Positions 26,170 to 34,804 of a stretch of 64,000 nt of DNA are shown piece by piece. The notes under the pieces are model-generated. The model was not told the origin of the DNA, did not search any database, and was given only the letters and a program-made list of their open reading frames with translations. The position numbers and the translations under genes were made by a program. The DNA lies in NCBI RefSeq assembly GCF_963678865.1, contig NZ_OY787459.1, positions 2,818,501-2,882,500 of the forward strand. Reading direction: 5' to 3'. Origin of the DNA: Maridesulfovibrio sp. (lineage in GTDB: Bacteria; Desulfobacterota; Desulfovibrionia; Desulfovibrionales; Desulfovibrionaceae). The first letter of the stretch is position 1; each line of letters opens with the position of its first letter.

Positions 26170-27168
26170 TTAGCTGCGTGCGTTATCCGCAAACTTAAGC
26201 CGCCCTTTGCCTAGCAAGTCGTGCAGATGAATCATACCGGTGATGGTTCCGTTTTCATCCACAACGGGCAGTACGGTGATCTCTTTGGATTCCATGATAT
26301 CGAGGGCCTGCGCCGCGGACATGTCCGGGGTGATGCGCAAAGGATTTTCGACCATGACTGAACTGGAGACGATAGTTGTATCAAATCGGCCGGAGCAGAC
26401 CAATCTGCGCACGTCTCCATCGGTGATTACGCCGGAAAGTTTGCTGCCCTGCGTGAGGGCGACGAGCCCTAATCCGCCTTTGTCTAGCTCGGTCAGGGCT
26501 TCGGATAGCGGTGCGTTCTGGGCTGCGGTTGGGATGTTGTCCGTATGCATGAGTTCGCTGATGCAAAGGGTCAGTCTGCGTCCCAGTGATCCGCCGGGAT
26601 GAAATTTTTTGAAATCATGACTGTCAAAGGCCTTGTGATCCATGAGGCAGACCGCCAGAGCATCGCCCATGGCAAGTGCTGCGGTGGTGGATGATGTGGG
26701 AGCCAGTCCGTGGGAGCAGGCTTCGCAAGGAACTTTGGTCTTGATAACGATGTCCGAGAGACGGCCCATAGTTGAATCAATTTCCGAGGTGATTGAAATA
26801 ATTTTGGTACCGAAGGAACGGATCGCAGGGAGCAGGGCATTGAGTTCGTCGGTTTCACCGCTGTTGGAAATGGAGATAACCACATCTTCCGCCCGGACCA
26901 TTCCCAGGTCTCCGTGGGCTCCTTCAACGGGATGCAGGAAAAATGAAGGGGTCCCGGTGGAGGACATGGTGGCGGCGATCTTGCGGCCTACCAGTCCTGA
27001 TTTACCGAGTCCGGTGATGATCACACGGCCTTTACAACCGGCCAGCATTTCGACGCCTTTTGCAAAATTAAGGTCAAGGGAATTGCGGATGGAGGCAAGT
27101 CCCTGTTCTTCAATCTGAAGAACTTCCTTGCCCCGTTTTATAAAGTCTGAAAGTTGTTTTTCGGTCAT
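26170..27168 (-). CDS. kdsD: Arabinose-5-phosphate isomerase (KdsD/KpsF)
   Basis: 332 residues. A SIS sugar-isomerase domain (GLGKSGLVGRKIAATMSSTGTPSFFLHPVEGAHGD, ISISNSGETDE, phosphate-binding) is followed by a CBS pair (GVITDGDVRRLV and the final VVDENGTITGMIHLHDLL). It interconverts ribulose-5-phosphate and arabinose-5-phosphate, the first step to Kdo for LPS or capsule. It lies 7 bases downstream of gspF on the same strand, so it is probably transcribed with the secretion genes. Family length and motifs are complete. Confidence 0.93.
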   Translation of the reverse strand: MTEKQLSDFIKRGKEVLQIEEQGLASIRNSLDLNFAKGVEMLAGCKGRVIITGLGKSGLVGRKIAATMSSTGTPSFFLHPVEGAHGDLGMVRAEDVVISISNSGETDELNALLPAIRSFGTKIISITSEIDSTMGRLSDIVIKTKVPCEACSHGLAPTSSTTAALAMGDALAVCLMDHKAFDSHDFKKFHPGGSLGRRLTLCISELMHTDNIPTAAQNAPLSEALTELDKGGLGLVALTQGSKLSGVITDGDVRRLVCSGRFDTTIVSSSVMVENPLRITPDMSAAQALDIMESKEITVLPVVDENGTITGMIHLHDLLGKGRLKFADNARS

Positions 27169-27175
27169 TTGTTAC

Positions 27176-28387
27176 CTATTTTACGAGCGAGGTCAGGTCG
27201 AAAATCGGACCCATGATAGCGACGACAATGAAGGCGATGAGCATACCGATGAACAGCAACAGCATAGGTTCGGCCAAGGCCACCACGCGCTTCATGAAGT
27301 TGTCCACATCTCTTTCGAATATTGTGCCCATGCGTTGCAGGAATTTGCCCAGTTCACCGGATTTTTGCCCGGCCGTGAGGGTCAGAATGTAGATGTCGGG
27401 GTAGATTTTCTGTTCCGCAAGCACTGCGCTTAAAGAACGCCCGGTGGCTACTTCTTCGCGGGCTTCTGCCATTTTTTTTCTGAAAAATGTGGATTTAACT
27501 GCGTTGGCGGAGCTCTCCATGCCCTGAACAAGGGGAATACCGGCATCGATCTGGAATCCGAGAATACCTGAAAAACGGGCCAGGGTAGATTTCTGGACCA
27601 AAGGCATTTTCCAGAGCATTGCATCCACTTTTTCCCGGAATTTAGGCACAGATTTATATGCGCTGATCAGAGCAAATATTATGCACAGCGGGATGATCAA
27701 GGCCATGGGACCGAGCCCTTCAAGAGTGTTGCCCAGTGCCACTACGATTTTGGTGGAGGTGGGCAGTTCTCCTTTTGCCGCTTTGAATATGCCGGTGATC
27801 TTGGGCAGAACTTCGGAAAGAAGGAAGTAGACAGCACCCATGCCAATGAGCAGAATGACCACCGGATAAACCATGGCAGTCATGAGGCGTCCGCTTACTT
27901 CAGCGCGCTCCTCTTCGTATTTGGCTATGTTTTCCAGTACGTCACCTAGTTTACCAACGGATTCGGCAACCTGAACCATCCCGACATAAACTTGCGGAAA
28001 AATCTTGGGGTATTTGGCAAGACAGGAGGAGAAGCTTTCACCGGACTGTACTGCATCACGGATTTCCATCCATGTATGGCTGGCTTGACCTCCGGTCATG
28101 CGGGCCATCATATCAAGAGACTGGGCCAGTGCAGTTCCGCTCTGCAGCAGGATGCCGAGATAGTAGAACGATTCGCCCAGCCTGATTTTGCCGCCCATGG
28201 ACATGGATGCAGCCAGAGACTGAGTTGAACTTTTTTCTTTCTGGCCTGATTTAACCTGTTCAAGACGCAGGGGCATCAAGCCTTTGCTTTGCAAAGTGGC
28301 AAAAGCCCGGGATTGGGAGGAAGCTTCGACAAAGCCTTTTTTCTTTTTCCCTTCGCCTGTTACAGCTCTGTATTGATAGGTGGGCAT
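27176..28387 (-). CDS. gspF: Type II secretion inner-membrane platform protein GspF
   Basis: 403 residues, typical for GspF. It starts MPTYQYRAVTGEGKKKKGFVEA and has two homologous T2SSF helical domains, around residues 70-190 and 270-395, with three transmembrane segments, one near 170-190, one near 220-240 and one at the C-terminus. The EAGIPL-like motif reads DAGIPLVQGM. GspF sits in the inner membrane and contacts the ATPase GspE and GspL. No gspE is seen in the window. The gene follows gspC (8 bases) and precedes kdsD. Confidence 0.95.
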   Translation of the reverse strand: MPTYQYRAVTGEGKKKKGFVEASSQSRAFATLQSKGLMPLRLEQVKSGQKEKSSTQSLAASMSMGGKIRLGESFYYLGILLQSGTALAQSLDMMARMTGGQASHTWMEIRDAVQSGESFSSCLAKYPKIFPQVYVGMVQVAESVGKLGDVLENIAKYEEERAEVSGRLMTAMVYPVVILLIGMGAVYFLLSEVLPKITGIFKAAKGELPTSTKIVVALGNTLEGLGPMALIIPLCIIFALISAYKSVPKFREKVDAMLWKMPLVQKSTLARFSGILGFQIDAGIPLVQGMESSANAVKSTFFRKKMAEAREEVATGRSLSAVLAEQKIYPDIYILTLTAGQKSGELGKFLQRMGTIFERDVDNFMKRVVALAEPMLLLFIGMLIAFIVVAIMGPIFDLTSLVK

Positions 28388-28395
28388 TAACGGTC

Positions 28396-29172
28396 CTATT
28401 TAAGTTCGACAATGAGCGATAGCATCTGTCCTTTGCGCTCCACATCCATGGCTATGGCAGTGGCGCTGCCAAGTGATCCGTAAATCTGCAGGAGTTTAGT
28501 CGGCCCGGTAATCATTTCACCGTTTATGCGCATGAGCACATCTCCGTTTTCCAGACCAAGTTTTTTGAGCATGGAATTGGATTTGATGTTGGTGACCCTG
28601 AACCCTTGGGTTTTGCCGCCCTTGCTGTTGGGCTTGAACAGGGCCTGCTTAAGAAAAGCGTTGGGGTCGTCCAGAATTTCTTTTGCTTCTGCTTTGTTGA
28701 CAGTGATCTTATTGGTTTTTCCGCGTACCAGCTTCAGGCTTTTAACCTGATCCCACATGGCTATTTTCTTTTGTTCACGGCCATATTTCCAGATGACATA
28801 CTGGGGTTTTATTTCTGCAAGAGTCCAGCCTTCGTATTCCTCACCTTCGCGCAGGATAACGGTGTCATTTTTGATCCGGAAAACAGCCATATCCGATTCT
28901 CCGGTCAGGATGCCCACAAGCATCCATGTGGCGGGGGTGACGGTGGCTTTTTTTTGTATTTCAGCAGGATTGTCCAAGCCAAGAATGTTCTTTTCAATAA
29001 CCAGCTTGGAATCTTTTTCAATTTTACTTGCCGTATCAGAGGAAAAAGATTTGCCTAGAATAGGCGCAGTTGATTTGGGTAAGGGAATAAACGACGACAC
29101 AAGATAAGCCGTTGCCAGCCCGAAAGCGAGCGGCCACAGCCATGCCGGAAATTTGGTGGCTTTAAGCTCCAT
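28396..29172 (-). CDS. gspC: Type II secretion protein GspC (HR domain plus PDZ)
   Basis: 258 residues. An N-terminal transmembrane helix (about 10-30) is followed by a periplasmic homology region (ILGLDNPAE...WMLVGILTGESDMAVFRI). The C-terminal PDZ domain starts near residue 195 (SNSMLKKLGLENGDVLMRINGEMI). GspC links the inner-membrane platform to the secretin GspD and helps select substrates. It is encoded 10 bases downstream of the response regulator and 8 bases upstream of gspF, away from the pseudopilin block, which is an uncommon order. Confidence 0.88.
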   Translation of the reverse strand: MELKATKFPAWLWPLAFGLATAYLVSSFIPLPKSTAPILGKSFSSDTASKIEKDSKLVIEKNILGLDNPAEIQKKATVTPATWMLVGILTGESDMAVFRIKNDTVILREGEEYEGWTLAEIKPQYVIWKYGREQKKIAMWDQVKSLKLVRGKTNKITVNKAEAKEILDDPNAFLKQALFKPNSKGGKTQGFRVTNIKSNSMLKKLGLENGDVLMRINGEMITGPTKLLQIYGSLGSATAIAMDVERKGQMLSLIVELK

Positions 29173-29182
29173 TAAAAATATC

Positions 29183-30097
29183 CTATTTATCTTCCTGTTC
29201 AGCGTAAGAATGGTAGTTGTTTTTAATCCACTTGTCCATACCCTTGGTGTCGTGGTAAATGTCTAATCTTAATAGCCTTTTTCTGGTTGTCTTAGCCGCG
29301 CTGTAATAAAAAAGCCTCACTTTTCTGGAAAGCCGGGCACTGAAGACGTTCTGGGTTCCCTTCACCTTGTGGATGTTCATGCCTGGTGTCCCGGCATCCT
29401 GAACGTCAAAACGGATCAGGGTTTCGATGACTTTTTTGAACAGCTTGAACTGAGTGGAATACACTTTTTCGAGGTCGGCGATAAAGCTGGGCATGGCCTC
29501 ACTTTTGGTCAGCAGGGATTCCAGAATTTCTGTTACTCTTTCAAATCCTTTACCGGCCCCAGCTGTTTTTTCGGTTCTGCTTTGTTCTTCAAGGCGGCGC
29601 TGCTCATCCTGAAGCTGCTCCACCTCTTCTTCCAGCAATTGATGATACCCTTTGACCTCTTTCATTTCAGCCATGAGGGTATTGACCTGTTCAGCGGTTT
29701 TTTTGCTTTTGCCGAGATAGAAACGGAGCATGCGCAGCAGGTGGTCTTCGGTCACCGGCTTGGGGATGAAGTAGGTGAAGACGTCGGACTGGGCTTCATC
29801 TGTGGCTTCGGCATCCATTCCGGTCAGCAGGATTACCGGAATGTACGGGTATTCCTCACGGATATAAGGTAGTATATCGACCCCGCTTAAACCTGATCCT
29901 TCGAAATGAACATCCAGCAGGATAACATCAGGTTCTTCCTCTGATTCCTTGAGAAAAGCCAGAAAGGAGACCGGATCGTAAAAAGACTCATGTTTTTCTA
30001 GAATTCCCGCGTCGCTGAGGATTGAAACAGTGTATTCGTGCAAACGAGGATCATCGTCTGCCAATACAAAAAATAAGGGGTCCTGTTCCGGGGTCAT
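29183..30097 (-). CDS. Response regulator with coiled coil and RelE/ParE-like C-terminal domain
   Basis: 304 residues. Residues 1-125 are a receiver domain with the acidic pair in ADDDPRL, the phospho-acceptor Asp in VILLDVHFEG, and Lys in YFIPKPV. Residues about 130-180 are a Glu/Gln/Lys-rich coiled coil. Residues about 215-304 resemble a RelE/ParE toxin fold: IHKVKGTQNVFSARLSRKVRLFYY then LRLDIYHDTKGMDKW, which fits the HKLKG...yslRlsrkyRl pattern. There is no DNA-binding output domain. The start overlaps the kinase stop by 4 bases (ATGA). It probably senses or signals secretion state; the toxin-like part may only be a binding module. Confidence 0.78.
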   Translation of the reverse strand: MTPEQDPLFFVLADDDPRLHEYTVSILSDAGILEKHESFYDPVSFLAFLKESEEEPDVILLDVHFEGSGLSGVDILPYIREEYPYIPVILLTGMDAEATDEAQSDVFTYFIPKPVTEDHLLRMLRFYLGKSKKTAEQVNTLMAEMKEVKGYHQLLEEEVEQLQDEQRRLEEQSRTEKTAGAGKGFERVTEILESLLTKSEAMPSFIADLEKVYSTQFKLFKKVIETLIRFDVQDAGTPGMNIHKVKGTQNVFSARLSRKVRLFYYSAAKTTRKRLLRLDIYHDTKGMDKWIKNNYHSYAEQEDK

Positions 30098-31353
30098 TGC
30101 TTCTCTCCTACTGCTGGAATAGCCCCTGCGGGACCGAAGGTCCCAAGGGGAATAAGTATGGTTACTTCAAGCCCTTTACTGCCCAAAGTTTCTGTGTTTC
30201 TGGCTGAAATGTCAAAACTCATATTGTCGCCGAAAAATTTAACAAAGATAGTGCCCTGTCCCATTGCGTGACCTTTTCGTTTGGCGGACGGAACGGCCCT
30301 TTTAAAAAGGTCGGGCAGGCTGTCTTCGGAAACACCGCCGCCAGTATCTGTAACCCTGAGGCGTGCGTAATTGCCCTGAACATCAGCGTTAACTGATAAT
30401 CTCGGTTTGAAGGCCCTGAATTCTTCACTGCCTTTTCTTAATAGATCTATCTGGCGCAGTTCCATGGCAGTCTGACTGTTTCTGATCAGGTTAAGCAGGA
30501 TCTCCCATGTTTTGTAGCGGTCAATAAGGATTTCCTCTTCCCGGTGCTTCCAGTTTCCAAAGTCGAATTGCAGGTCCAGTTGCTTCCGGGAGTGTTTCCG
30601 GTCATTTTCAAGCCTATCTGTAAGATTGGCCGCCAATTCGTCAAGCCCCACCAGTTGCGGTTTGAAAGATAGTCTTTTTTCAAGGTCGCGCAGGTGCTCG
30701 ACAATGCTCTCTTCAAAAGGGGTGACTATCTGGTTATACAGTTCCCGTTCCTTGACCTTGGGCAGGTCATTTACGATGGTATGAATCTGGGATTTCCAGG
30801 AATTTTGCAGGACCATCAGTTCATCCTTAACCATGTTGGCCTGGGTGATCATGTCATCTGTGAGCTTTTCCGTGGCAACCATAAGTTCCAGCTGCCTGCG
30901 TTTCTGGCGTTCTTCGCGGATTGATTTTTCACGGTCCACTTTTTCCCGGTCCGCAGGAGATTTGCGTTTGGTCATGATGAACATGAAGACAATGGCCACC
31001 ACGTAAAGGGTCATGAAAGAGCGGCTCAGGAATAATTTTGAGGAAAAGTTTCCGGTCATATACAACAGCCGCGAAAAGATGAAGGCAAAGAAGATGTTGA
31101 AAAAACCGACATAAGTCATAGTTTCCCTGCCGCCTAGACGCCATGAAAAGTATAGACTGGAAACGACCAGAAAAATACAAAAAATATAATGCCGGGCAAT
31201 ACTATCTGTCATTAGGTCAAAAAGCACATAGGCCAGAACATAAAAGGCGGCCAGTACCGGTAGCCTCCAGCTGACGCTCTTCAGGTGGTGGTTTCTTTTG
31301 TGTTCTGTATTGCCTGACAGATAGTTGGTGATTTTTTTTAATGCTGTTTTCAT
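30094..31353 (-). CDS. Membrane histidine kinase-like protein paired with the T2SS response regulator
   Basis: 419 residues from the ATG at 31353. About four to five transmembrane helices (residues 30-155) are followed by a coiled coil rich in Arg/Glu (165-200). The C-terminal HATPase has an N-box (EILLNLIRNSQTAM), RVTDTGGGVSED and a G2-like KGHAMGQGTIFVKFF. A canonical H-E-x-x-N-P phospho-acceptor box is not present. The best candidate His is in QIHTIVNDLPK. No good ribosome site marks the start, and the frame stays open upstream into the divergent intergenic region. It overlaps the response regulator by 4 bases, which makes a cognate pair. Confidence 0.8.
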   Translation of the reverse strand: MKTALKKITNYLSGNTEHKRNHHLKSVSWRLPVLAAFYVLAYVLFDLMTDSIARHYIFCIFLVVSSLYFSWRLGGRETMTYVGFFNIFFAFIFSRLLYMTGNFSSKLFLSRSFMTLYVVAIVFMFIMTKRKSPADREKVDREKSIREERQKRRQLELMVATEKLTDDMITQANMVKDELMVLQNSWKSQIHTIVNDLPKVKERELYNQIVTPFEESIVEHLRDLEKRLSFKPQLVGLDELAANLTDRLENDRKHSRKQLDLQFDFGNWKHREEEILIDRYKTWEILLNLIRNSQTAMELRQIDLLRKGSEEFRAFKPRLSVNADVQGNYARLRVTDTGGGVSEDSLPDLFKRAVPSAKRKGHAMGQGTIFVKFFGDNMSFDISARNTETLGSKGLEVTILIPLGTFGPAGAIPAVGEKQ

Positions 31354-31552
31354 TTGCTCAAACGGAAGAATGTATTGTTTTGCTATCGGCTTCTTGTGCC
31401 GTATTACCGGGGTATGGGCAAGAAGTGTTTCTGGTTCGTGCTTGACTTTTGCGTGCTCTGCCTTAACAAAACCTGTTGTAAAGTGCGATTGCATTGCCCG
31501 TGGCGGTGTCTTATGGTGTTTGCAAAATTTCTTTCCTGAAAATGAAGGAACT
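31354..31552. promoter_or_regulatory. Divergent intergenic region between kinase and lipoprotein-gsp operons
   Basis: About 200 bases separate the start codons of the two divergent T2SS blocks, so promoters for both must be here or overlap the starts. No strong -35/-10 pair or clear operator could be picked by eye. Confidence 0.45.
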
Positions 31553-32917
31553 ATGAATACAAAGTCAACTATTCTGGCCTTGGCTGCTCTTGTTTTTTTG
31601 CTTTTCGGCTGTGCTAAACAGCCTTCTCCGCAAACAGACGAACCCGGTTTTGTCACTGATGAAAGTCTTGACGTTTCCAGATTGGTTGGTCAAGCTCCGC
31701 TCAGCCTTGCCGGGTTTGTGGAATATTGTGCTTCCCAGCAGTACTCCCCGCTGGACAGCATATACAACCGTCCTCCTGATGACATGGCCGGTAATTACTT
31801 CGTGCGGCTGAGCAAAAACAAAGAAGTAGTTAATCTGGCTGAAAAGGTGACTACTTTTGTGCAGGAAGGAAATGTCCTCGCCGCCGGATTTAATAGCGGG
31901 GTTGTTCGCCTGTTCGGCGGGCATGGTTGTGCTGCGGTTCAGGCTGTTTCAAAACCTGTAAACTCGGTTTCATGGTTTCCGGGATCAAATTTTCTTGCTG
32001 CGTCTTCCGGTGAGAATAAGGTTGTTGAAGTATTCAATATAAATGAATGCTCCAGAGTGCGGATTCACGATGTGAACAGTACCGTGGACTTGTTTGCCCT
32101 CTCGCCTAGGGGAAGCTGGCTTGCGCTGGTCGATAAGGCCCGCAGGCTCTGGGTCGGTCCTGCTGCCGGGAAACTTCACAAGATTGACCGTTTTACCTAT
32201 CAGCCGCTTTCCCTGACTTTTTCTGATGAAGAGGGGATTCTTATGGGTGTGGATACCACTGGTAAAATGGTCATGTGGAGCCCGCTCAAACTTACCCGTA
32301 TTTACGACCAGAAAATCAAGGGCGGACCCTTCAAGTCCGTGCAGGCCCACGGCCCCCGGCTCAATATTGTTACTGAAAAGGGGGAACGTTTTCAGTGGGA
32401 TGTCAGTCAGCGGGTCAGGTCTCCCTTTTATGAACAGGAGGACGGTTTTTTCCTGAGGAACGGAGTCCTGTTATATCGCTCTCCAAGAAAGGTTTTTTCC
32501 AAGAAAGTTTCTTTTACCCCCGCTTCTTTTGCTGTCGACCATTCTCCTTCAGGCAGGGTTTACCGTATCAGGGATGTTGACGGGACTTTCAGGTATTATT
32601 CTTCGCTTAGCGGTGAACAGCTAAAGGAAACGGCTGATTTTGCCGACTGGAAGAAGGTGCGGCTTGGCCGGGATTATACTTTTTCCGAGCGTGGCCGGGA
32701 GTTCTTTCTTGCCGTTCCCATTGCTCAAAGGGAATTTCAGAGGTTGTATTGCAGATATATACCAAGTAAAGGGTATTACCTCTGGTGGAAAAAAGTGTCC
32801 CGACCGGATGATTATTTCAAGTCCCGCGGTATGCTTCCCCGCCGTGAAGGGATTGCAGCGGATTCTCCAATTGAGTGGGAATCTCTGGAGAGAGGAAAGA
32901 CCGATATCAGGGATTAG
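31553..32917 (+). CDS. Lipoprotein, probable beta-propeller, at head of gspG-N block
   Basis: 454 residues from the ATG at 31553, which has GAAGGA 6 bases upstream. The signal peptide MNTKSTILALAALVFLLFGC carries the lipobox LFGC, so Cys20 should be lipidated. Repeating segments such as VNSVSWFPGSNFLAASSGENKVVEVFNI and FALSPRGSWLALVDKARRLWVG resemble WD40-type blades, giving a propeller of perhaps five to seven blades. It lies 31 bases before gspG and is likely in the T2SS operon. It may act as a pilotin or assembly factor, or be a cargo-related lipoprotein; no named family was recognised. Confidence 0.7.
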   Translation: MNTKSTILALAALVFLLFGCAKQPSPQTDEPGFVTDESLDVSRLVGQAPLSLAGFVEYCASQQYSPLDSIYNRPPDDMAGNYFVRLSKNKEVVNLAEKVTTFVQEGNVLAAGFNSGVVRLFGGHGCAAVQAVSKPVNSVSWFPGSNFLAASSGENKVVEVFNINECSRVRIHDVNSTVDLFALSPRGSWLALVDKARRLWVGPAAGKLHKIDRFTYQPLSLTFSDEEGILMGVDTTGKMVMWSPLKLTRIYDQKIKGGPFKSVQAHGPRLNIVTEKGERFQWDVSQRVRSPFYEQEDGFFLRNGVLLYRSPRKVFSKKVSFTPASFAVDHSPSGRVYRIRDVDGTFRYYSSLSGEQLKETADFADWKKVRLGRDYTFSERGREFFLAVPIAQREFQRLYCRYIPSKGYYLWWKKVSRPDDYFKSRGMLPRREGIAADSPIEWESLERGKTDIRD

Positions 32918-32948
32918 TGCCCTGACATTTTAATAAGCAGAGGATATT

Positions 32949-33410
32949 ATGCAGAAAAGAAGAATTCGTATGGCTGACTTTAAAAAAGATCAGCGTGGTT
33001 TCAGTCTTATTGAGTTGATGATTGTTATTGTTATTCTGGGGCTGCTGGCGTCCATGCTGGTGCCCAAAATTATGGACCGGCCTAACGAGGCTAGAGTCAC
33101 CAAAGCCAAGATGGACATGAAGGCTCTTGATTCCGCCCTGAAACTTTACAAGCTGGATACCGGCCGTTACCCCACCACTGAGCAGGGACTTAAGGCTCTG
33201 ATTACCAAGCCGGAAACCCGCCCTGTTCCTCGTAACTACCGTAAAGGCGGCTATCTTGATTCCGTGTCAGCTCCTGTTGATCCTTGGGGTTATGAGTATA
33301 TCTACAGAAGTCCGGGTGAGGAAGGGCGTCCTTATGAACTGATTTCCCTCGGCGCAGACGGTATGGAAGGCGGGGAAGATTACGACGCCGACATTAAAAG
33401 CTGGGAATAG
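32949..33410 (+). CDS. gspG: Major pseudopilin GspG
   Basis: 153 residues. The prepilin leader is cut at QRG^[19 protein letters not shown], with Glu at +5. The body contains [17 protein letters not shown], a hallmark of GspG, and an acidic C-terminal calcium-binding type loop ([17 protein letters not shown]). GspG polymerises into the pseudopilus that pushes substrates through the secretin. The first ATG (32949) has AGAGG a few bases upstream. The leader is longer than usual (about 17 residues), and an ATG at 32970 would give a 10-residue leader. Confidence 0.95.
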   Translation: MQKRRIRMADFKKDQRGFSLIELMIVIVILGLLASMLVPKIMDRPNEARVTKAKMDMKALDSALKLYKLDTGRYPTTEQGLKALITKPETRPVPRNYRKGGYLDSVSAPVDPWGYEYIYRSPGEEGRPYELISLGADGMEGGEDYDADIKSWE

Positions 33411-33429
33411 CGGGAATCAATAAAATATT

Positions 33430-33858
33430 ATGGATATGCATGCTGCCCGCCGTTTCTCCGGCGGACTGACTTTCATAGAACTTTTGATTGTTCTGTTCAT
33501 TGTGGGCATGGGCTGGTTTACGCTCATGCCCAATCTTGATCTTGCCGGTGATAGCACGGACGACAGTCTCAGTTCAGTCAACGCTCTCGTTTATGCGGCA
33601 AAGACAGAAGCCGTGGTGAGTGATTCCCGCCAGTATGTGTACATTAACTTCGAGAATGGACTTGTCAGATGGGATAAAGAGGAGGCTTCCTTTTCTTCGG
33701 CTGTATCCAGCGGTCATTTCAATGAATCTCCCATTGATGGAGACGAGGTTGAGTTTGTTATTTATCCTGAAGGTTTTTGCGATGAAGTGCGGCTGGTCTT
33801 TTCAGATGGTTTGACCGTTGTTCTGGACCCGCTGGCGGTTCGGTTCGGGGAGATGTAG
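33430..33858 (+). CDS. gspH: Minor pseudopilin GspH
   Basis: 142 residues. The prepilin N-terminus reads SGG^LTFIELLIVLFIVGMGWFTLMPNL, with Glu at +5 (LTFIE) and a hydrophobic helix, then a small soluble domain with FVIYPEGFCDEVRLVFSDGLTVVLDPL. GspH is a low-abundance component of the pseudopilus. The identification rests on the leader and on the position between gspG and gspI. The start codon is uncertain because a second in-frame ATG follows two codons later and neither has a strong ribosome site. Confidence 0.8.
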   Translation: MDMHAARRFSGGLTFIELLIVLFIVGMGWFTLMPNLDLAGDSTDDSLSSVNALVYAAKTEAVVSDSRQYVYINFENGLVRWDKEEASFSSAVSSGHFNESPIDGDEVEFVIYPEGFCDEVRLVFSDGLTVVLDPLAVRFGEM

Positions 33859-33860
33859 CT

Positions 33861-34226
33861 GTGGCGCAGAAGAACGGATTTTCGCTTATAGAAATCATTG
33901 TGGCCCTGACCATTGCCGCAACGCTGTCCATAAGTTTTCTGGGTGTGCAGCGTCAGAGTGCTCTTATGGCGCAGTCTTCTACTGATTCGTGGAATGTCCT
34001 CAATCTTTCTCAGGATATTCTGGCTCATAAATATCCAGATAAAATGACTGTTCTTTCCTCCAGCTGGGTTCCCTGGCCCGGTCCTCCTGAAGGAAGTTTC
34101 AAGGTCGGATTGGAAACGGTTTCTTCCACCGGTAAAGCTTTCTACACTCTGGAAACCCGTAGCGAAAATTATACCCTGAATTGGAAAATCTACCGGGTTT
34201 CACACAAAAAGAAGCTGTTTAAATGA
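33861..34226 (+). CDS. gspI: Minor pseudopilin GspI
   Basis: 121 residues with a GTG start preceded by GGGGAG. The leader is cut at KNG^FSLIEIIVALTIAATLSISFLGVQ, with Glu at +5. The short soluble part ends with YTLNWKIYRV, as in GspI/PulI proteins, which nucleate the tip of the pseudopilus with GspJ and GspK. It starts 2 bases after gspH and overlaps gspJ by 4 bases, which indicates translational coupling. Confidence 0.82.
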   Translation: MAQKNGFSLIEIIVALTIAATLSISFLGVQRQSALMAQSSTDSWNVLNLSQDILAHKYPDKMTVLSSSWVPWPGPPEGSFKVGLETVSSTGKAFYTLETRSENYTLNWKIYRVSHKKKLFK

Positions 34227-34804
34227 TTTTTTTTCAACGCAACCATATCCCCAGTGATTCTCAAAAGGGTTTTTCACTTATTGAAGTGCTTATCGGGCTG
34301 GTCCTTTCCGGGCTGCTGATGAGTATGGTTGCCATGGTGCTTGGGCAGTCGATCACAAATAATGAGGTCGTCCGCTCCAGCTCAGGGCTTTCATCCCGCA
34401 TGTTCACTTTACGTCGTATCCTTTATCGGGATTTGCAGAATATCAAGCCCGGATCTTCTGTCGGGGAACTTGAAAACGGGTTCTCTCTGGCTACAAGTCA
34501 TTGTATTTTAAGAGATGGGGTCGGCTCTGTTGTGGTAACATGGGATCTTTCTTCGAATATGATCAGGCGTATTGAAACTTCGGATGATCTTGAGTTCGAG
34601 AATTCATATCTCTTAATGCGCGGTCTTGAATCATGGGGCATGGAATTTCTTGATGCGGAGAAGAATATCTGGCTGACCAGTTCGCAGCAGGTAGCCAGAG
34701 CAATGAGCGGTAATGCTGTGACCAAGGCGATTAGACTGAAACTGAGATTTGAAGACGGCAAAGATGTGATGCTTGTCGAGAGGATTCCTTATGCTACGGA
34801 ATAA
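34223..34804 (+). CDS. gspJ: Minor pseudopilin GspJ
   Basis: 193 residues. The leader QKG^FSLIEVLIGLVLSGLLMSMVAMVLGQ has Glu at +5. The soluble domain includes RRILYRDLQNIKP and the closing AIRLKLRFEDGKDVMLVERI, typical of the PulJ/GspJ family. It is part of the I-J-K tip complex. The start overlaps the gspI stop (ATGA type), and the end overlaps gspK by 14 bases. Confidence 0.85.
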   Translation: MIFFQRNHIPSDSQKGFSLIEVLIGLVLSGLLMSMVAMVLGQSITNNEVVRSSSGLSSRMFTLRRILYRDLQNIKPGSSVGELENGFSLATSHCILRDGVGSVVVTWDLSSNMIRRIETSDDLEFENSYLLMRGLESWGMEFLDAEKNIWLTSSQQVARAMSGNAVTKAIRLKLRFEDGKDVMLVERIPYATE

